From Zingiber officinale (taxonomy: Eukaryota; Streptophyta; Magnoliopsida; Zingiberales; Zingiberaceae), in the NCBI RefSeq assembly GCF_018446385.1, contig NC_055987.1, positions 9,447,705-9,511,704 of the forward strand: a stretch of 64,000 nucleotides of DNA, read 5' to 3'. A program made the position numbers and the translations under genes. The notes beneath the pieces were generated by a model that saw nothing but the letters and a program-made list of their open reading frames with translations, did no database searches and was not told where the DNA came from. Positions 1 to 12,313 of the stretch are shown here, in pieces (position 1 is the stretch's first letter; each line of letters starts with the position of its first letter).

Positions 1-1091
1 AAGAAGAACATTGAATATGTATAATTTCTGCTGTAGCTTTCGCTCTCAGGATCACTAGATCAGTTGGCAACTACCTGTCCACAAAATTAATTGTTTAAAC
101 TATAAAAAATATATATAAAGAATAGAAATGTTCATATTAATTTTTGTCTTCTTTTCCAAATCAATGCGTGGTTTTGGAAATTAATTTGTCGATTTCCACT
201 CGATCGGTTTTCTAATCCATAGTATTCGTCAACTCAACTAATTATAATGCCAAATCTACTAGGTCAATCCGTGTAACAAAAGTAAACTAACCACTAATTA
301 ATTAGTTTAAACTTAACAATCATAGCTGACTGATTTTTTTCATCCGAATGTTGCAATACCTACTCCAGCTTCATAATCACGCCTTTGTTTTGACTCATTG
401 TACAACTTTTCCTTGTAAACTTTTCGCCACCAAACATGCTTTCTTTTTAATTTCCTATTGCTCTCGGGGTGTAACGTAGACGGTGGGCTCATGACATCTC
501 TAGCATAATGACTTACAAGGTCGATTCTAAGAAACTGACGATCTGTAAAACTCCACTATGCACTTAACGCAATGGGACCGACACTAGAGGGGCCGTTAAT
601 ATAACGAATCTACATTTTTATGATGTTCAAATTTATTTATAAAGTAACTGAGTCAAATCAAGGTAAGCCGAGTCTAAAATGAACCAAATGGATGAAATAA
701 TAGTTCAAAATTGACTTACTTTCTTTTTTATGAGCCAAAGCTCTCAATTCAAACTCACTTGACCGTTTAAAATTTTTTACATTTTAAGCTTATTTATTAA
801 GATTGATAAGATAAATTTGTTGGTTGATTTTGAAATTTTTTTTATTTATTTAGCATGTTAATAAACATTTTATTGATGAACATGATTTACAGATAATATT
901 CATGAATGTTAAAATTTTGTTTGAGTATTAACAAGTTGAACATATGTACGTTCAAGTTTACTTATTTAGCTTAATAAGTTATTCAAGTTTGTTCATTTAA
1001 TTAATCTTGTGTATTGAACGATTTATTCATAGACATTTAGCTAATTTATATTTCTATATGCACATATGAAAATTAATTGTTGACATTATTA
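1..1091. other. AT-rich intergenic DNA, no gene seen
   Basis: This stretch is AT-rich, with stops in all frames and no coding pattern, splice-site series or recognisable repeat ends. It may belong to the distal flank of a gene to the left of the window. I see nothing I can name in it. Confidence 0.6.
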
Positions 1092-1107
1092 AATAATAAT
1101 TAATGAT

Positions 1108-1328
1108 CGACAGCAAAATATGATGACCCTCACTTAAGAGGCTCCTCCAAAACTATCCCATGTGCATTGAAAGGGAGATAAATCATAAAGGTCATTCAGT
1201 CTAGCAGAACAATCCTCTAGGGGGTCATATAGATGCTAGCGGGGCATTCCGGTACCCATCAAGATTTGACCCCTGCCTATCGGTAGCACCTCACTGCGCA
1301 GGTAACCAATTTTGGTCATATGTGGGGT
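1108..1328 (-). mobile_element. SINE-like insertion with 16-bp target duplication
   Basis: A 221-bp block, much more GC-rich than its surroundings, sits between two copies of the 16-mer AATAATAATTAATGAT (1092-1107 and 1329-1344). Read on the minus strand it has pol III promoter-like words: TGGTTACCTGCG (box A-like) and GGTCAAATCTT (box B-like). The long target duplication, small size and internal promoter fit a tRNA-derived SINE. Its body differs from the SINE 50 bp downstream, so it belongs to a different family. The insertion call is strong; the SINE class rests on the two box-like words. Confidence 0.7.
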
Positions 1329-1379
1329 AATAATAATTAATGATGTTACAATATCTTAGTGCATGTCTAATAATTAATT

Positions 1380-1589
1380 GTCCTCTCGGATGGGTCTAGT
1401 GGCTAGCACATGAAATATTACCATCATGAGGTTTGGGGTTCGAATCTCGGCAAGCCGAGGTAAATGTCTTTTTTATGTGCTAGTCATTATTCCAAAGGTT
1501 AGTAGTCGCCCATGATTTACCTCCTCCGTGTTGATCCTGGGACGGATTGGCGGGAACGTTGGAGGTGAGCGTATAACCTTTTACCACCA
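1380..1589 (+). mobile_element. tRNA-derived SINE with ~17-bp target duplication
   Basis: The element starts TCCTCTCGGATGGGTC. It has a box A-like word (TAGTGGCTAGCAC, about 1396-1408) and a nearly perfect box B (GGTTCGAATCTC, from about 1437), at tRNA-like spacing. It is flanked by ATGTCTAATAATTAATT (1363-1379) and ATGTCTAACAATTAATT (1590-1606), which differ at one base. The 3' end has no long poly-A and ends near TTTTACCACCA. A diverged minus-strand relative lies at about 20236-20393, sharing the box A/box B region and the block around TAGTCATTATTCCAAAGG. Such elements are copied by LINE machinery and encode no protein. Confidence 0.85.
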
Positions 1590-1606
1590 ATGTCTAACAA
1601 TTAATT

Positions 1607-2625
1607 AATATACTCTTCATTTATTGATTAGCTGACAGTTTTCTTTGTTATTCTTTCCTTCATTAGAACAAGCAGCCTTTCCTAGCCCTTTGTCCAAAAT
1701 AGACTCCACTTTAATTTTCTTTCTCAGACCAACAAGTTAAAGACAAACGCAATGGACCATCTGTCCATGTTCCAATATCATCTGCATGCAGAAGACAATA
1801 AATACAACCTTATTGTGATCATCAAGCTTTCAACAGCTTGTACCAAAAAAAAAACTTGAAAGTTTCAAAGATCTGTTCTAACTGATGCTAATAACTATCA
1901 GTTTGTTTAATTGATGGCTTGTTGAAGGAGAATGGAGGAGAGTAGGTTTTGATCAAGTCTCCATCAGTAAGATCAAGTACGACCTTCAGAACATTCTCCA
2001 TCATCTACATGATCAAGGTGAAGAAATTAATTAATTAAGGAGATGGGCTACCTATAAATTTATATATATTTTGCTCAGTTATTTCTATATACGCAACTTA
2101 AAGTAATTAGTGGGAGAAACAAATAGATTTTTACCAGCTTCTTCGGGCAAATAAACCACTTGCTATCTTGGATAAAGTTGGAATTAATGTTTAGGATAAA
2201 AAAGAAACAGAAACAGAAAGGAACATGGATCATAATTAATGTTGGATATCCTATAAAAGAATGCTCCTGAGTTGTTCAATGAACTCTAGTACTTCTTAAA
2301 GCATACGATCAAATATATATATGAAGAAGAAGAAGAAGAAGGAGAGAGAGAGAGGGGCCAAACAAATTAAACAGCTCATTCGTATGCTATATATATTACT
2401 GAAACATGCATCTATACAGTAGTATTTATTGTAGGAAAACAAAATTGTATTTATTTTGTCGAGTTAATTGAATGCATAGAATGATCGATAGAGAAAGTTA
2501 CAATTAAGGATTGCTGCATTTGATTGGGAATTGAGATGGGCCAGTTGCCAAACACACAAGTCTTCAAGTGGTGCTGATATAGGAACACTTTTTCGTGTAA
2601 AACTTACAAAATTGACTTCCCATCC
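1607..2625. other. Upstream flank of the MYB gene
   Basis: This is AT-rich non-coding DNA between the SINE and the MYB promoter. It holds purine-rich simple repeats (GAAGAAGAAG and GAGAGAGAG runs, about 2322-2355). Regulatory sequence for the MYB gene presumably lies here, but I cannot define specific sites. Confidence 0.5.
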
Positions 2626-2643
2626 AAACCCTAATTATATTTA
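2626..2643 (+). promoter_or_regulatory. Putative core promoter of the MYB gene: telo-box plus TATA-like box
   Basis: A telo-box AAACCCTAA (2626-2634) directly abuts a TATA-like TATATTTA (2636-2643), about 93 bp before the MYB start codon. The spacing would place transcription start near 2670, giving a short 5' leader. The motifs are seen directly; their use as a promoter is inferred. Confidence 0.5.
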
Positions 2644-2735
2644 TCCCTCCTTTTCATCCCAACGCCCACCATCACCTCCATTCTCCTCCTCCCCTTTCCA
2701 AGAACATACCGTAGATTATCGAATTAGCACGATCG

Positions 2736-3653
2736 ATGGATGACTCGAAGAAATACCCTCGAGGGCACTGGAGGCCTAGAGAAGACCAGAAGTTGCTGCA
2801 GCTGGTCGAGGAGTTTGGACCTCAGAACTGGAACTCGATTGCTGAGAAGCTTCAAGGGAGATCAGGTGATCGATCGATCAGTAAGATCTAGCTATTTGAT
2901 GAATTATATGATTGATTAACCGATTGGAATTAAATCCTAAGTCGATCCATCTTAATTGAGTTTGATATAAGTTAATATTGAATTGATATGTGTATACACA
3001 CAGACAGACACACGTAACAAGTACTTGTTGTAGGTAAGAGCTGTAGACTGAGATGGTTTAACCAACTAGACCCAAGAATCAACAAAAGGCCATTCACCGA
3101 GGAGGAGGAAGAGCGGCTCCTTGCCGCGCACCGGTTTCACGGCAACAAGTGGGCTCTGATCTCTCGGCTCTTCCCCGGTCGAACCGACAACGCTATCAAG
3201 AACCATTGGCACGTCGTCATGGCACGGCGACAACGAGAGAACTCGAGGATGTGTGGCAAAAGGAATGATGCCTCTCAGGGGCATAGTTTCCTCAGCCACG
3301 GTGTTAATTCAATGAACCACCTCCTCACTTCATTCCAAGCTCCTGATCGGGGGGACGCCGCCGGAAAACTCTTCGGGTTTGGGAGCATTGCAAGGGAAAG
3401 GACGACGATGAACCCTGCTCTTCCTTGGAGCTTCTCTACTAAGCTCCACGGCCAGATGGCTCGTCGTCCACTTCATTGGAGCACTTACAGAAGTTTAGGA
3501 GGCGCGAGTGAGGAGGCGGTGAGCTCCGGCGAAATGGTTAGGGAGAATTCGACCGTATCGATGAACCCTAGCGATGTGGAGCGTGATGAAGGATCTTTCA
3601 AGAGCAAGAAGGTTGGCTTCATAGATTTCTTGGGGGTTGGGTTTATTTCTTGA
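2736..3653 (+). CDS. R2R3-MYB transcription factor, MYB52/54/56-like (subgroup 21)
   Basis: A nuclear DNA-binding regulator. Exon 1 is 2736-2865 and exon 2 is 3034-3653, joined by a GT-AG intron inside a Gly codon of [11 protein letters not shown], the conserved first MYB intron site. The product is 249 aa. R2 carries W12, W32 and W51; R3 carries F64 (usual replacement of the first Trp), W83 and W102. The block [19 protein letters not shown] and the tail [12 protein letters not shown] are typical of the MYB52/54/56/105/117 group, whose known members act in secondary-wall, seed-coat and organ-boundary programmes. The C-terminus is Ser-rich and ends in [11 protein letters not shown], a group-like motif. 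The start at 2736 is the only ATG in frame with R2 after the TATA-like box. No second intron interrupts R3. The exact orthologue cannot be fixed by eye. Confidence 0.93.
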
Positions 3654-4498
3654 GGTTAGCTGATTATATTATTTCTTGTAGGTGAGCATAATTATGCACT
3701 AATTAATTAGAATAGATACAATATATATTTATTGTTTGATCATGTGTCACTTAATCTTATGGTGCTTAATTTGCTTGTTTATTAAGTGTTAATATCATAT
3801 AGATATAGATAAATGCTGCTAATTATAAGCTAATTTACACAAGAAGTTTGTTAGTTAGACTACAAACAATATAATTAATGGAAATACAAATTCTATGCCT
3901 TTATTTTATTTTATTTTTTGTAATGGGTTGGTATATATATATATATATATATATGAACTGTTAAATATGATTTTGGCAATGCTATAAGTGAATCACTACG
4001 TTATGGTATGGAATAAGTAATTTTTAATGCAACTTCTAAGTGAAGCTCGACTGTTAAATTCTAATGCATATAATCTTGACTATTTGAACCGAATCATGTA
4101 TTCTTAATCAATCTAATCAATGTCATTAGGACACAACAATAATCACTATCTAATTGTTGTGACAAATGAATTCACAATATATATTACAAATGAGGAGAGT
4201 TGTTTTAAAAAGAAATTTACCTTTTATATTGTCTTGTTTTCACTATGTTTTATAGGATTATTTAGTATTTTTAAACCTTTCATGTGGAATATTAATAATT
4301 AATAAATCATGTTAAATTAGTATAATTAAAAAGAGAGAAATACTTTGATAGAAATATCTTACAAAGGTAAAACATGGTGAAAGGGTCATATTTAACATGT
4401 TGTGTAATTATGTTCATCCACATTTCTAGGTGTTTCATTTTGCACTTGTGTACTTATCTTTTAGCCATTTGATTCACAAATTTAAGCTCTTAATATCC
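3654..4498. other. MYB 3' flank and AT-rich intergenic DNA
   Basis: This holds the 3' UTR region of the MYB gene and AT-rich DNA with a short (TA)n run near 3932-3954. The open frame at 4120-4302 has no recognisable domain, so I treat it as chance. Confidence 0.5.
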
Positions 4499-4501
4499 TT
4501 A

Positions 4502-5464
4502 GACCATCTCCAATCCACATCACCAAATTTGGTGTAATTTTCACACTAAAATGGTGCAATTTCAACACCAAACACTATAACCCATCATCACCATATCACA
4601 CAAAAAAAGTAATATTCTTTAGAATATTCTATTATTCTTATTAAATTTTTTATATGATAATTATTATATTTAAAATTAATACTTCTTAATATTTGATATT
4701 TTAAATTTTTTAAAATTCAGTATCCAACTAATTTTATATATATATAATTTTTATTTTTAATTTTATTATATTACTATCTTTATTTTTTATTTTGTATGTC
4801 AATGTAATGGGTAATGTATTGTATATTTATGCATATAAAAAATTTTAATATTTTATTGTATTATGTTTATGAAATTAGTGATAATTTATAAATGTAATTA
4901 TAATTAAAATATATTAAATAAAATTAAAATAATAATTTTAATAAATTAAATATTTACCAATATACATAAAAAAATTTAAATATGCTATTAAATGCACTTA
5001 ATTTAAATTTATAATAAATAATAACTAATAATTACATTTAATTATACTATAAATAAAGATAAAAAAATAATAATTATTAATTAATTACATTTGATTTTAT
5101 AATAATATAATAAAATCAAAAAAAAAAATTCTCTCCATCACCAAATATAGTGATGTGAATAGTGCAACATCATATTTGGTGTTGCACTATTCACATCACC
5201 ATATTTGGGGTGGGTTTTGGCAGTAGAGATCCTCTGATTGCGGATCAGGGGATGGTCCATTGCATGAAGACCTTTGATTTGGATGAACTCTACCTTTAAG
5301 TAGGTGGGGCTCATCCAAATCAATGGTCTAAAAAAGTGAACCATCTCCTGGTCTGCAATTTGCGGACCAGAGGATCCGTGCTCGACTTTTGGTGTATGGG
5401 TTGGAATAATTTGGTGTTAAATTGATACCAAATTTGATGTTTTGATGATGGGTTGGAGATGCCC
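4502..5464. mobile_element. PIF/Harbinger-type MITE, ~960 bp, TTA target duplication
   Basis: The left end GACCATCTCCAATCC is matched by the inverted right end GGTTGGAGATGCCC, and TTA occurs on both sides (4499-4501 and 5465-5467). The inner terminal parts are rich in CACCAAATTTGGTG-like words in both orientations. The centre (about 4600-5130) is extremely AT-rich and non-coding. A 3-bp TTA duplication and CATCTCCAA-type ends are characteristic of Harbinger-derived MITEs in plants. It encodes no transposase. A second, unrelated inverted-repeat element lies inside its right arm. Confidence 0.8.
5226..5382. mobile_element. Short inverted-repeat MITE nested in the Harbinger-type MITE
   Basis: Ends GATCCTCTGATTGCGGATC and the inverted GGTCTGCAATTTGCGGACC frame a ~155-bp block able to form a long hairpin. 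The terminal words CCTCTGGTC and GGGGATGGTCCA resemble those of the larger MITE at 41465-41857, so the two may be one Mutator-type family. Flanks TTTTGGCAG and TTTTGGTGT could be a worn 9-bp duplication, but the match is partial. Confidence 0.6.
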
Positions 5465-5667
5465 TTAGCCACCTACAACAAATCCTCCTACTTTTAATAG
5501 CACTCTTAGTGGGCCTTTTGGCCCAATTAGAAGGGCCACTATTTGGGCCATAATCAATGTTGATAACTAACTGTGAACGACCAACTGACATGATCATGAC
5601 CTATGAAAATACCGTCTTAATTTCGTGGAAAATACAAATATGATCCTTTCACAAGGTCGTATCACCG

Positions 5668-5861
5668 TATATATCACATCAATAATAATGAATTTTAATG
5701 ATTCATGGAAAATTTCAAGAGAATCAAATCGATTACTCTTAAAATTAATCAACGTAAATTTCATATATATCACATAAATAATAATGAAATTTAATGTTCG
5801 ATGTAAAATTTCTACGGAATCAAATCGATGATTTTTAAAATTAATCAACTTAAATTTAATA
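5668..5861. repeat. ~96-bp tandem duplication
   Basis: Two adjacent copies of an AT-rich unit begin TATATATCACAT near 5668 and 5764 and share the words AATAATAATGAA, GAATCAAATCGAT and TTAAAATTAATCAAC in order. They are diverged, so the duplication is not recent. The minus-strand open frame across them is a by-product. Confidence 0.7.
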
Positions 5862-8488
5862 TAACTAAATAATGAATAAATTTTAATCTTCTAGTGAAAA
5901 ACAATTTTATTTATTTATTGTGGTATAATAAATTTATTTGTAAACAATTAGATTGGTAGATGTTTGTCAATTCATGGACAAAATCGCGATCATAATTAAT
6001 TGCTATGGTCCCCACACAAACACATCACGTGCTCAAAACAAGCACCAGATAGGTACAATCCGAGTCGGATCGTTCACATGCTTATTATTTTTTCAACTTT
6101 TAATTCTCGGATATTAATTAAATCCAATGAATGAACCACGCGATACGATAAAGAAATGTTTTAATATTTTTTATTTTTTTAGAAAAATGAACGAAGCTGG
6201 TTGCGTGTAGACAATCGATTTTGTCGTGACGTGAGAAACTTAAATCTTGGGACATGTTAAGTCATGTGCCATCCCATCGTGTCATGCACATGGTTATAAG
6301 TGCGGCTACGTTTCTTTATATTTTATGGGTCGTATCCAATCCGTCGGTCTAATTTTTTTTTATAAAAAAATCATAAATATCTTAAATAACATAATTAAAT
6401 TTAGTTGCCTAACTTTTAATAATTTTTCAAATTAATGAAGATAGTACAAGTACCGCACAATGTCACGTTGAACAATTTGACGATTTTAACATATAAAATG
6501 TCCTCTCAGCTAAGTAACAACAATTAACTATGCATAACCCCATAATATGTTGGAGTTAATCATCATATGATAAATTTAAAGAAATAAATAAGATTTCTGA
6601 TAAAGTTGGTAAAAAAATCTTTTCATATAATGACTTGTTCAGTGTTATAATTTATCTCTCTTTATATAATTACGAGACTAATCGTGATAGCATCTATGAC
6701 CTTTTGTAAAATTAATTAACTATACATATCTTCAACTTATCTTGAATCTGGAACTATGGTGCGATGATAAAAAGTAAGACCCACTCCCTAGATAACAAAG
6801 ATTTAAAGCTCTGAATCGTCTGTCAAGATCCATCTATACTTTTTGAATTATCTGAATTGGTAGCCGTAGAAAATTTTTATTGGGCCGAATCAATTACGTC
6901 CAAGATTAATAGGATCGTAAGAACTAGAACCGTCAAATTGGATTTGACCCATTGAGTTAACCCGCCCAATCAAAAAATTTAAACTGAGTTGAGTTAAAAT
7001 TGTATTAATTTATTTAAAGATGAATCTAGATGGACCGATCCACCTAGCTCTCGACTCGTATAGGTCGGCTCGCAATGGGCTTGGATTAGCCTGTAGATTG
7101 AGAAAAAAAAATCTTTAAAATTTAAAATTAAAATAAAAAATTTAATAAGCTTGTGAATTTATGATTAATAGATTCAAAGACAACTTCATCATGGTATGAC
7201 ATCTAATATCAAGAATATTATAGAATTCAGCTAAAAACAACCATTAACGTTTTTATTCCAGAACATATCTATTAAAACAAAACATATATTGTAATAATAA
7301 ATAAATTAAAAATTTGATAGCATGCTCATGCCAAATTTGTTAGAGCACGTTATGCTGCAAATAATGCATCTGAACATACTTATGGAATGTAACCAAATTG
7401 ACTAAGATACCAGCAAAGCGATTGGAGTTTTTTTTTTCTTTTCAAAGTATGATGTAATCTGTTTAATTTTTAATTAAACTTAAAAATTTTAATTATATAT
7501 ATATACACACGCAAATCAGATGGATGATTTTTTAATCCGTCAAAATGACACGTCAATCTACACTCTAAATGGCTAATCTCCACTAGGGATTAATCTAGTA
7601 AGAATTGAATATATCAATTATAAAAAACTATTAATTATACACAATTTCTCGCAAACGTGATCCACGAGATTTGTTTCATCGCGAAGAAAGGTGCGTTTGA
7701 ACAACTTGCAATTTAATAGAAACGTGGATCGAAGAGTCACGGATTCAATTAGCCATCTAAGACGCACTCGACAAAGTTGACCCGTATCGTAGTTGCATAT
7801 TTTAATTATGTGCCGTGACGTTGTCTTATCTGATCGAGCCCTCTTGTTCCCGATCGAAGTGATTTTACCTTTGGGCGAAGTTACTTATTCTCATCAACCC
7901 TCCTACCAACAACCTTTTTTTTCACTTTTATTTTGAATTTAACAAGTTATTTTATTAACAAGGACGAATGCGAGGCATGTGAGAGCTTCCCAACTCTGAC
8001 ATCGACCTCCCTTCCTTTCCCTACATCTCAATGATTGAGTCCCATTGGCATTGTTTCCGCATAATAATTTTATCAGTATTTCTTTCTCAATTATTTGATA
8101 TAATTAAATAATAAAAATTCAATATAAAAATTCACAACATTATTAGCTGCACTTAGTGCGGTGGAGCCATCCGGACTGGAGTCTCGTCCATGTGAGTGTG
8201 TGATAGGCCATGGGACTTATCCAGATCGAACTCACTGTGCATGTGACCCAATTGCTCGATTAGTCCTTCTTGGCGGTGGTTAATTAATTGACATTATGGA
8301 TGGTTTAATTCAGCACGGGCTAATAATGTTGTTGCTTATTCGGAGGTCTTATTTTATTCCCATGCAGAGCAACAGCCTGTCTCATGCATGAATAATCACA
8401 TGCTGTTAATTGTTATATAATCCATTTCTTAAAGACTGGATTAGAGTTATTAGTTTTGACTAAATTACTTCGATGATGATAAGGTCCC

Positions 8489-8544
<56 letters not shown>

Positions 8545-9115
8545 TTGTATCGCATTATTGGATGCTGAATGGGCTCCGGTGCAATCATGGAGGTCCAGCG
8601 CCGAATCAAATCACGAACCCGATCACAATCGTCTGGGACCCGTGGGACGGTGTCGAGTCGTGACTCAAGGCGCGTCTTGAATGGATGCCGAATGTTTGGA
8701 TCAGGTGCCTGGCCGCTGAGCTTTCCGTCGTGCTGAGCGGTGATGGATAGGTAAGGCTGCGGTTCCCACAGAGTTATCATACGTCCATGTGTGCCACATA
8801 TACTTTGGTTTCTTACTTATGGCTAGACCCGCCCATGGCTGGTGCATCTTTAGTGGGGCCCACGGGTATTTACTAATAGAATTTCAGGTATGGTGATGGT
8901 TTCAGGACTAGTAGTATTCGATCCAGGTCAGCACATGCATTTCCCGCCTGGATAATTGACATTTAAAAAAATGGCGCACCTACTCTCTGCCACAGAGAGG
9001 GCTCCACACCATTCAACGGCCTTGATTAGATCTGGAAGAACACAGGCTGGCCATAGCCGTTCGTTCATTCCTCCGCGGTGAGCGAATGCTACGAATCCTT
9101 GGCTGCTACGAGCAC
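5862..9115. other. Intergenic DNA with worn repeats and a microsatellite
   Basis: No gene is seen. Around 6900-7110 there are worn words such as GACCCATTGAGTTAACCCGCC and CTCGCAATGGGCTTGG, related to the hAT-like element at 19473-20012. A long ATT microsatellite lies at about 8489-8545. The minus-strand open frame across it (8460-8780) has a poly-Ile tail made by that repeat. From about 8900 the DNA becomes less AT-rich towards the next promoter. Confidence 0.5.
8489..8545. repeat. (ATT)n microsatellite
   Basis: About 18 uninterrupted ATT units. It is a simple repeat and likely length-variable between individuals. Confidence 0.95.
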
Positions 9116-9123
9116 TATAAAAT
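9116..9123 (+). promoter_or_regulatory. TATA box of the PEP mutase/ICL-like gene
   Basis: TATAAAAT stands 96 bp before the ATG at 9219, which predicts transcription start near 9145-9150 and a leader of about 70 bp. It also argues against an upstream in-frame start: the frame is open back to 9078, but that position is a GTG and lies before the predicted transcription start. Confidence 0.75.
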
Positions 9124-9218
9124 CCCGCCTCCCTTGCCTCTCTTCTGCATCGATAGCCTCTGCTTCTTTACTTTCTTCCAGATCCAATCAGAGAAGGCTT
9201 CCTCCCCCATTGGCACAG

Positions 9219-11352
9219 ATGGCCAGCTCTCCTGCAGTAGTGACCGTGAAGCCTATCTCCAACGGCGCCGGACCCCGGAAGACGCGGATGCACCGCCTCA
9301 TTGAGGAGGATGGCATTGTGCTGATGCCGGGGATCTACGATGCGCTCTCGGCGGCAGTCCTCCAGAGCTTGGGCTACAAGGCTGGATTTGTGTCCGGATA
9401 TGCCGTCTCCGCCTCCCGCCTCGGCATGCCCGACATCGGCCTCCTCACGTATGCATCGATCGCCCATCTCAGATTTCCGTTCCCCCTAAATCCAAATCTC
9501 CTCTTCTTCAGATCGATTTGCTAATTGTGCTGCGGTATTTCAATTGAATTTTAGGCCACCGGAGATGGCAGATGCGGCTCGCGCTATTTGTGCTGCGGCT
9601 CCTAATGTTGCGTTCATCGTTGATGCTGGTAATGAACTCTGCCATAAGGGATTTTCTCTTTTCAGCAGCATTACACTACTTTTCTGTCAAAATTCTATTT
9701 TGTCCAAGATGTGCACTCCAAAAATCACAAGAATTGAATTTCACAATAAAGTAAATTTAATAAACCTGAATTCTTGTAGCTTTTGTGAATTGTGATAGCT
9801 CCCCCTGATCACAAGTATGAAAACTTGGCTCTGTTTGGCTTGTTCTTCCAACTTGGCTAAAATTTCCGGGAATTATTTGAGGCCTGAGTCAATTTTTATG
9901 ATATTAATTTGAACGTATCAGCAAACTCTTAAAACTAGCCAAACATTGACTTGATTAGGAAGGAAAAACAATAATTGGTAAAAGATCTATCATTGATATG
10001 TAAACATTGACGTATGTACAATTAAGTCCAAACCACTTTTTCTTCGTCTGTTTGTTTTCTGAATTGACATTTGCACCTTTTCTTTTATGTTTCGGATTTA
10101 TTCTGTCTTTTACAGGGTAGAGTTGTGTCGTAAAGGACCTTTACCAAGCACAAACCAAAGTTCTTTCATAAGTTGATTCGCCAAACACTAAACTATTTTG
10201 AGGAAAACAATTTTGACAAGGCACTTCCTATTCAAGAAATTTTGAATTGCGAGCAATGCTAAATTCATGCCTAATCATTCCCTGGTTTCATTGTTAGAAT
10301 TGAAAGTTTGGTCTCCTTAGCAATTGTTCTATGTTAAAATGAGAAGTACACCATAAGAATTAAGTATATGTTTATGAAAAAAAATGTATTAAATGTCCCG
10401 ATTGCAAAATCCACTTGGGTTATCGTTCAACTTTATTATTTTTTTTTTCTGAATATGCTAGATACTGGAGGTGGCAATGCTCTTAATGTCCAAAGGACTG
10501 TTAGGGATATCATTGCTACGGGTGCAGCTGGCTTATTCCTCGAGGTAACCTGTTCTAATAGCTGCTCTCTGCTCGTGTTCTAATACCTGTAGCTAACTTT
10601 TCCTACTTTCTCATTGATTTCAGGATCAAGTTTGGCCCAAGAAGTGCGGTAAGAACAAACGACAAATTTTCATCTTTTTCTTGTTTTCTTATTGTGCTAT
10701 TTGATGATTTATTTTCCCCTCTCCCTTTTTGTCTCTGTCGATAAGGCCATATGCAAGGCAAACAGGTAATACCCGCCGAGGAACATGCTGCCAAAATAGC
10801 AGCTGCAAGAGAAGCCATTGGTGACTCTGACTTCTTCCTCATTGCTCGCACCGATGCGCGTGCAACCGCAGGCGGTCTAGCTGACGCAATTGCACGGGCC
10901 AACCTCTACATGGAGGTATCGAATTCTCGTCTCCAGTCGCATCTCATGTTGGTGTAAAACGATGAATCGGTCACTGAGTGATTAACAATCCGCAGGCAGG
11001 AGCAGATGCCTGCTTCGTGGAGGCACCGAGGAGCGACGACGAGATGAGGGAAGTTTGCAAGAAAACCAACGGCTTCAGAGCCGCCAACATGCTCGAAGGC
11101 GGATACACACCTTTGCACACCCCTCAGGAGCTCAAAGAAATGGGCTTCCACCTCATCGTGCACTCCACCACGGCCGTCTACTCTGCTGCTCGTGCACTGA
11201 TCGACGTCCTCAAAGCACTGAAGGACGAGGGATCGAGCAGAGGCCATCTCCACAAGCTCACCACCTTCGAGGAGTTCAACGGCTTGATTGGGCTCAAAAC
11301 TCTCAATGAGATTGGAGCTCGTTTTGAGAAGTTCAGCGTTCCCAAAAACTGA
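9219..11352 (+). CDS. PEP mutase/isocitrate lyase superfamily enzyme (carboxyvinyl-carboxyphosphonate phosphorylmutase-like)
   Basis: Six exons with GT-AG introns: 9219-9448, 9555-9628, 10462-10544, 10624-10648 (25 bp), 10746-10915 and 10996-11352. They give 312 aa in one frame. The fold is a TIM barrel of the isocitrate lyase/PEP mutase superfamily. Visible signatures are VLMPGIYDALSA, the metal-binding DTGGG at 102-106, EDQ at 129-131 and the catalytic-loop KKCGH at 135-139, then RTDARA and FVEAP. Plant relatives are Arabidopsis At1g21440/At1g77060 and petal death protein, which cleaves oxaloacetate and 2-alkylmalates; database names for this group often say carboxyvinyl-carboxyphosphonate phosphorylmutase. 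The true substrate here is unknown. Only about 18 residues precede KTRMHRLIEE, so no obvious plastid transit peptide is present; the cytosol is more likely. Length is normal for the family. Intron 2 (9629-10461) is the longest. Confidence 0.93.
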
Positions 11353-12313
11353 GAAGGCCACCAGTACTTACTGGATCATCTATCTATTCCTAATGGAAGC
11401 TTTTCTAAAGCATGCATCATGCATGGTAATGTTATGTCTCTTCGTTAGGCGGTGAGCTGCTTCTCCTCTGAAGGTGCTCGTTTTGTGTTCTTGTAATCTT
11501 GGGTTATGGCTGTGTTTGCTTGCATCTGTCCTACGATTTTTTATCTGTTATCGTTAAGAGTGAATAATAATATGAGAAATATGAGAATAATTTTTTATCT
11601 GTTATCATTATTTTTCATTTTCACCACCAAACAACGCTACAAGGATTAATTATACTCTAAAGTCTGCCATAGTTAAGCTGCACGACCCAGAGTCCGTGAT
11701 GGACAGCTAGGGTACTCCATAAAAATAGTGCAATAATTTCGCAAGGACCTACGCCACTTCCTTCTTCACCTACTCAAGATGACAGTGGGCATTAACTCAT
11801 CAACATTAAGATATTAAGAAGGCACAACATAGTTTTGCAGACTGCTTGATTTATAATATAATACACACACACAGGCCTGATGAATTAACCAAAGTATAAA
11901 AGAAACTAATTGATGGAGTAACATCGTTTTTGTATTTACTTTTGTTATATATTCTAAACTTTTAAGTTCTCTCAACATGTTAAACCACAAAAACTCTCTA
12001 ACTCGAGCTGGTATTAGAGGTACTTATATATCTTAATACACCTTACAGAAACTTGCTCTGAAGCTTTAGTCAATGGCTGAATAAACAGGAATCTGTAACT
12101 AGCAAATAATTGCCTCCAATTTGCATGGCACCATCTCAGTTTTTCAGATAAATCTGTCAGTGCAAGTTTTTAGACCAGGAAATATAAAAGTAAAGTGTTT
12201 CAATTTGATCATATTTTTGTAATTGATTTCCTTTTTCTTAGCTAGGAAATGGATGCAAAAACACATTGTTAAAATGAAAATAAAAATAAAAATTTACATC
12301 TTATGAATTGCAG
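11353..12313. other. Convergent intergenic region with 3' UTRs
   Basis: This lies between the 3' ends of two convergent genes. AATAATA-type poly-A signal candidates occur near 11563. The phrase TTTTTATCTGTTATC occurs twice (about 11539 and 11591), a small local duplication. There is no further coding signal. Confidence 0.5.

Noticed and set aside
1396-1450. Possible tRNA gene from box A and box B words
   Set aside because: No cloverleaf or acceptor stem can be drawn, and the block has SINE-type target duplications.
8460-8780. 106-codon minus-strand frame with a poly-Ile tract
   Set aside because: The tail is an ATT microsatellite and the remainder has no recognisable domain or splice context.
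9078-9218. 47-codon in-frame N-terminal extension of the PEP mutase/ICL-like protein, resembling a transit peptide
   Set aside because: Its first codon is GTG, there is no ATG in it, and it starts before the TATA box at 9116, so it would not be in the mRNA.
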